Assembly: GCA_902774115.1 (NCBI GenBank)
Contig: CACYHH010000003.1
Span: forward strand, 1 to 63,579
Source: an uncultured Spirochaetales bacterium
GTDB lineage: Bacteria > UBP6 > UBA1177
Direction of reading: 5' to 3'
DNA: 63,579 nucleotides
In this document: positions 62,468 to 63,579 of the stretch, piece by piece
How the letters are laid out: every line of letters starts with the position of its first letter
Position numbering within the stretch: the first letter of the stretch is position 1
Position numbers and translations under genes: made by a program
The notes under the pieces: generated by a model
What the model was told of the DNA's origin: nothing
Database searches by the model: none
What the model saw: the letters and a program-made list of their open reading frames with translations, nothing else

Positions 62468-62542
62468 TGGGGCATCGTCAAGCGGTAAGACACCAGATTT
62501 TGGTTCTGGCATCCGGAGGTTCGAATCCTTCTGCCCCAGCCA
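62468..62542 (+). tRNA. tRNA-Gln (anticodon UUG)
   Basis: A complete cloverleaf of 75 nt with encoded CCA. The acceptor TGGGGCA pairs with TGCCCCA, the discriminator base is G, the anticodon stem CCAGA/TCTGG encloses the loop TTTTGGT (anticodon TTG), and the T-arm has GGTTCGAAT. The first pair being U-A and the UUG anticodon fit glutamine. It lies 26 bp before rplY. Confidence 0.95.
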
Positions 62543-62567
62543 TTTATAATTGTATGTGGAGGAAATT

Positions 62568-63131
62568 ATGGAAACTTTTAAGCTCGCAGTTGAAAAGAGA
62601 GAACAGGGCAAAAAAAGTGTAAAAGCGGTAAGAAACAACGGATTTGTTCCGGTCGAAATCTATGGTAAAGGTCTCGAAAGCAATATCAGCGGTTCTGTTG
62701 AGAGAAAAGAGCTTATCAAAGGACTTCACACTCCGCAGGGAAAAAACGTTATATTCGACCTTAATTATGAAGGAAAATCCTATCTCGCGATCGCTCATGA
62801 ACTTCAGATCCATCCGGTTAAGGATAACATCATCCACGTTGATTTCATGACTGTTTCGGAAGACAGAGAGATCACGATTATCGTTCCGGTTACGAAACAG
62901 GGAAGATCAAAAGGCGAAATCGCCGGCGGAAAAATTTTCCAGGTTGTCAAGGAAGTTAAAGTTGCATGCAAACCGGCTGACGTTCCGGCTGAAATAGTTG
63001 TAGACGTAACGAACAACGAAATCGGCGACAGAATCAAACTTTCGACTCTGCCTTATCCGCAGGGCGTAAGACCTGTTTTCACCCAGGATGCTCCGGTTAT
63101 CGTAATCAACAAGGGAAGAGGCGGCGAATAA
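62568..63131 (+). CDS. rplY: 50S ribosomal protein L25/Ctc (long form)
   Basis: Binds 5S rRNA in the large subunit. The 187-residue product has the L25 domain (LAVEKREQGKKSVKAVRNNG, then FVPVEIYGKG, HPVKDNIIHVDFM) and a C-terminal TL5/Ctc beta domain (VPVTKQGRSKGEIAGGKIFQ, VVDVTNNEIGDRIKLSTL), so it is the long Ctc-type. GGAGG lies 6 nt before ATG 62568; a TTG at 62550 is not needed. The pth gene follows 18 bp later in the same reading frame, a very common pairing. Confidence 0.95.
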   Translation: METFKLAVEKREQGKKSVKAVRNNGFVPVEIYGKGLESNISGSVERKELIKGLHTPQGKNVIFDLNYEGKSYLAIAHELQIHPVKDNIIHVDFMTVSEDREITIIVPVTKQGRSKGEIAGGKIFQVVKEVKVACKPADVPAEIVVDVTNNEIGDRIKLSTLPYPQGVRPVFTQDAPVIVINKGRGGE

Positions 63132-63149
63132 TCGCTTTCGGTCGTAATC

Positions 63150-63579
63150 TTGTGGTTCCATTTTTTTTCAAAAGATCCCGCTCCAACTGAAGATTTTTTA
63201 ATCATCGGTCTCGGTAATCCCGAAAAGCGCTATTTTACTACGCGTCACAATATCGGTTTCATGTTCGTCGAAAGTATAGCGGCGTCCTTTAAATTCGGGG
63301 ATTTCGAGTTGTCGAAAAAGGTTAAAGGGCTTGTTGCAAAAGGCAAAATCGGCGAAAGAAACGTCATTCTGCTCAAGCCTTCGACATACATGAACAATTC
63401 CGGAATCTCAGTCAGGGCGGCAAAAAAACTTTTCGGGATAAAACCGGAACACATTGTTGTCGCGCACGACGAAATGGATATTGTTTTCGGTTCGCAGAGG
63501 ATCAGAAAAAACGGCAGTTCCGCCGGTCACAACGGCATAAAGTCGATAATCTCAGAGCTTGAAACGCCTGATTTTACAA
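63150..63579 (+). CDS. pth: peptidyl-tRNA hydrolase (partial, runs off the window)
   Basis: Releases tRNA from peptidyl-tRNA that dropped off ribosomes. The visible 143 residues have FLIIGLGNPEKRYFTTRHNI (Asn and catalytic His), KPSTYMNNSG, VAHDEMDI (catalytic Asp) and SSAGHNGIKSIIS. GLGNPE replaces GLGNPG. No ATG lies between the rplY stop and the homology start. The best start is TTG 63150 (L-W-F-H-F-F-S-K), without a convincing ribosome site, so it may depend on translation from rplY. The 3' end is missing. Confidence 0.9.
   Translation, partial: MWFHFFSKDPAPTEDFLIIGLGNPEKRYFTTRHNIGFMFVESIAASFKFGDFELSKKVKGLVAKGKIGERNVILLKPSTYMNNSGISVRAAKKLFGIKPEHIVVAHDEMDIVFGSQRIRKNGSSAGHNGIKSIISELETPDFT

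Noticed and set aside
62302-62493. N-terminal extension of the metallophosphoesterase to 62493
   Set aside because: It would run through the divergent promoter and into the tRNA, and it hides the signal peptide; GGAGG supports 62301.

Overview
The window reads as chromosomal DNA of a Gram-negative, diderm bacterium. The evidence is an Omp85/BamA-type outer-membrane assembly protein, nine proteins with lipoprotein signals, an Mpl-type murein-recycling ligase and UppP. Several features recall Deltaproteobacteria/Myxococcota: a seven-POTRA Omp85 protein, secreted lipoproteins with long Asp/Ser/Thr/Asn/Glu 'stalks', a HEAT-like protein family, and a protein with a receiver-like head and a PopZ-like tail. 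That placement is inference; there is no rRNA here to settle it. Most genes are tightly packed, with ATGA overlaps, GGAGG ribosome sites and sigma70-like promoters with 16-17 bp spacers.

Layout. 1-4.9 kb: CDP-alcohol phosphotransferase, a GT4 glycosyltransferase, a DUF3737 protein and a PatB/MalY C-S lyase. 4.9-6.5 kb: purH. 6.5-14.4 kb (minus): a compact unit of an RluA-type pseudouridine synthase, the receiver/PopZ-like protein, ruvX, yhbY, the Omp85 protein and a GH13 amylase lipoprotein. It diverges from mfd (14.6-17.9 kb) across a large nested palindrome. 17.9-29.4 kb is an accessory region. It holds two 192-bp direct repeats, each placed before a decayed accessory gene (an ATPase-type regulator fragment and a RhuM fragment broken by a 71-bp duplication). 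It then holds a duplicated-domain secreted protein, a complete IS3-family element, and two paralogous DUF1566-like lipoproteins flanking a membrane/Gfo-Idh fusion. It ends in an intergenic repeat cluster with a heptamer array.

29.4-38.5 kb: uvrC, a GT2 glycosyltransferase with a membrane partner, a multipass membrane protein, a stalk lipoprotein, an unusual GAPDH and an MFS transporter. 38.6-46.4 kb (minus): a seven-gene unit of a tyrosine phosphatase, yggS, tgt, glmM, an EGF-like lipoprotein, mpl and uppP, mainly envelope and peptidoglycan functions. 46.5-49.4 kb: two LamG-like lipoproteins with DPTN repeats. 49.4-53.2 kb: dnaX with an A9 slippery site, and a GT-C-type membrane protein. 53.3-63.6 kb: aspartokinase, a small lipoprotein, a type III PKS/KAS III-like enzyme, an RsuA-type pseudouridine synthase, a HEAT-like protein, a glycine-rich lipoprotein, a metallophosphoesterase, tRNA-Gln, rplY and a partial pth.

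The most interesting observation is in the two DUF1566-like lipoproteins (23.4-25.2 and 27.4-28.8 kb). Their 3' ends differ from each other and from an internal copy almost only at codon positions 1 and 2 of NNC/NNT codons, and both are followed by a conserved GC-rich hairpin that is not placed like a terminator. This is the signature expected of variable regions of a diversity-generating retroelement (DGR). No reverse transcriptase or template repeat is visible in the window, so these would be targets acted on in trans, or relics.
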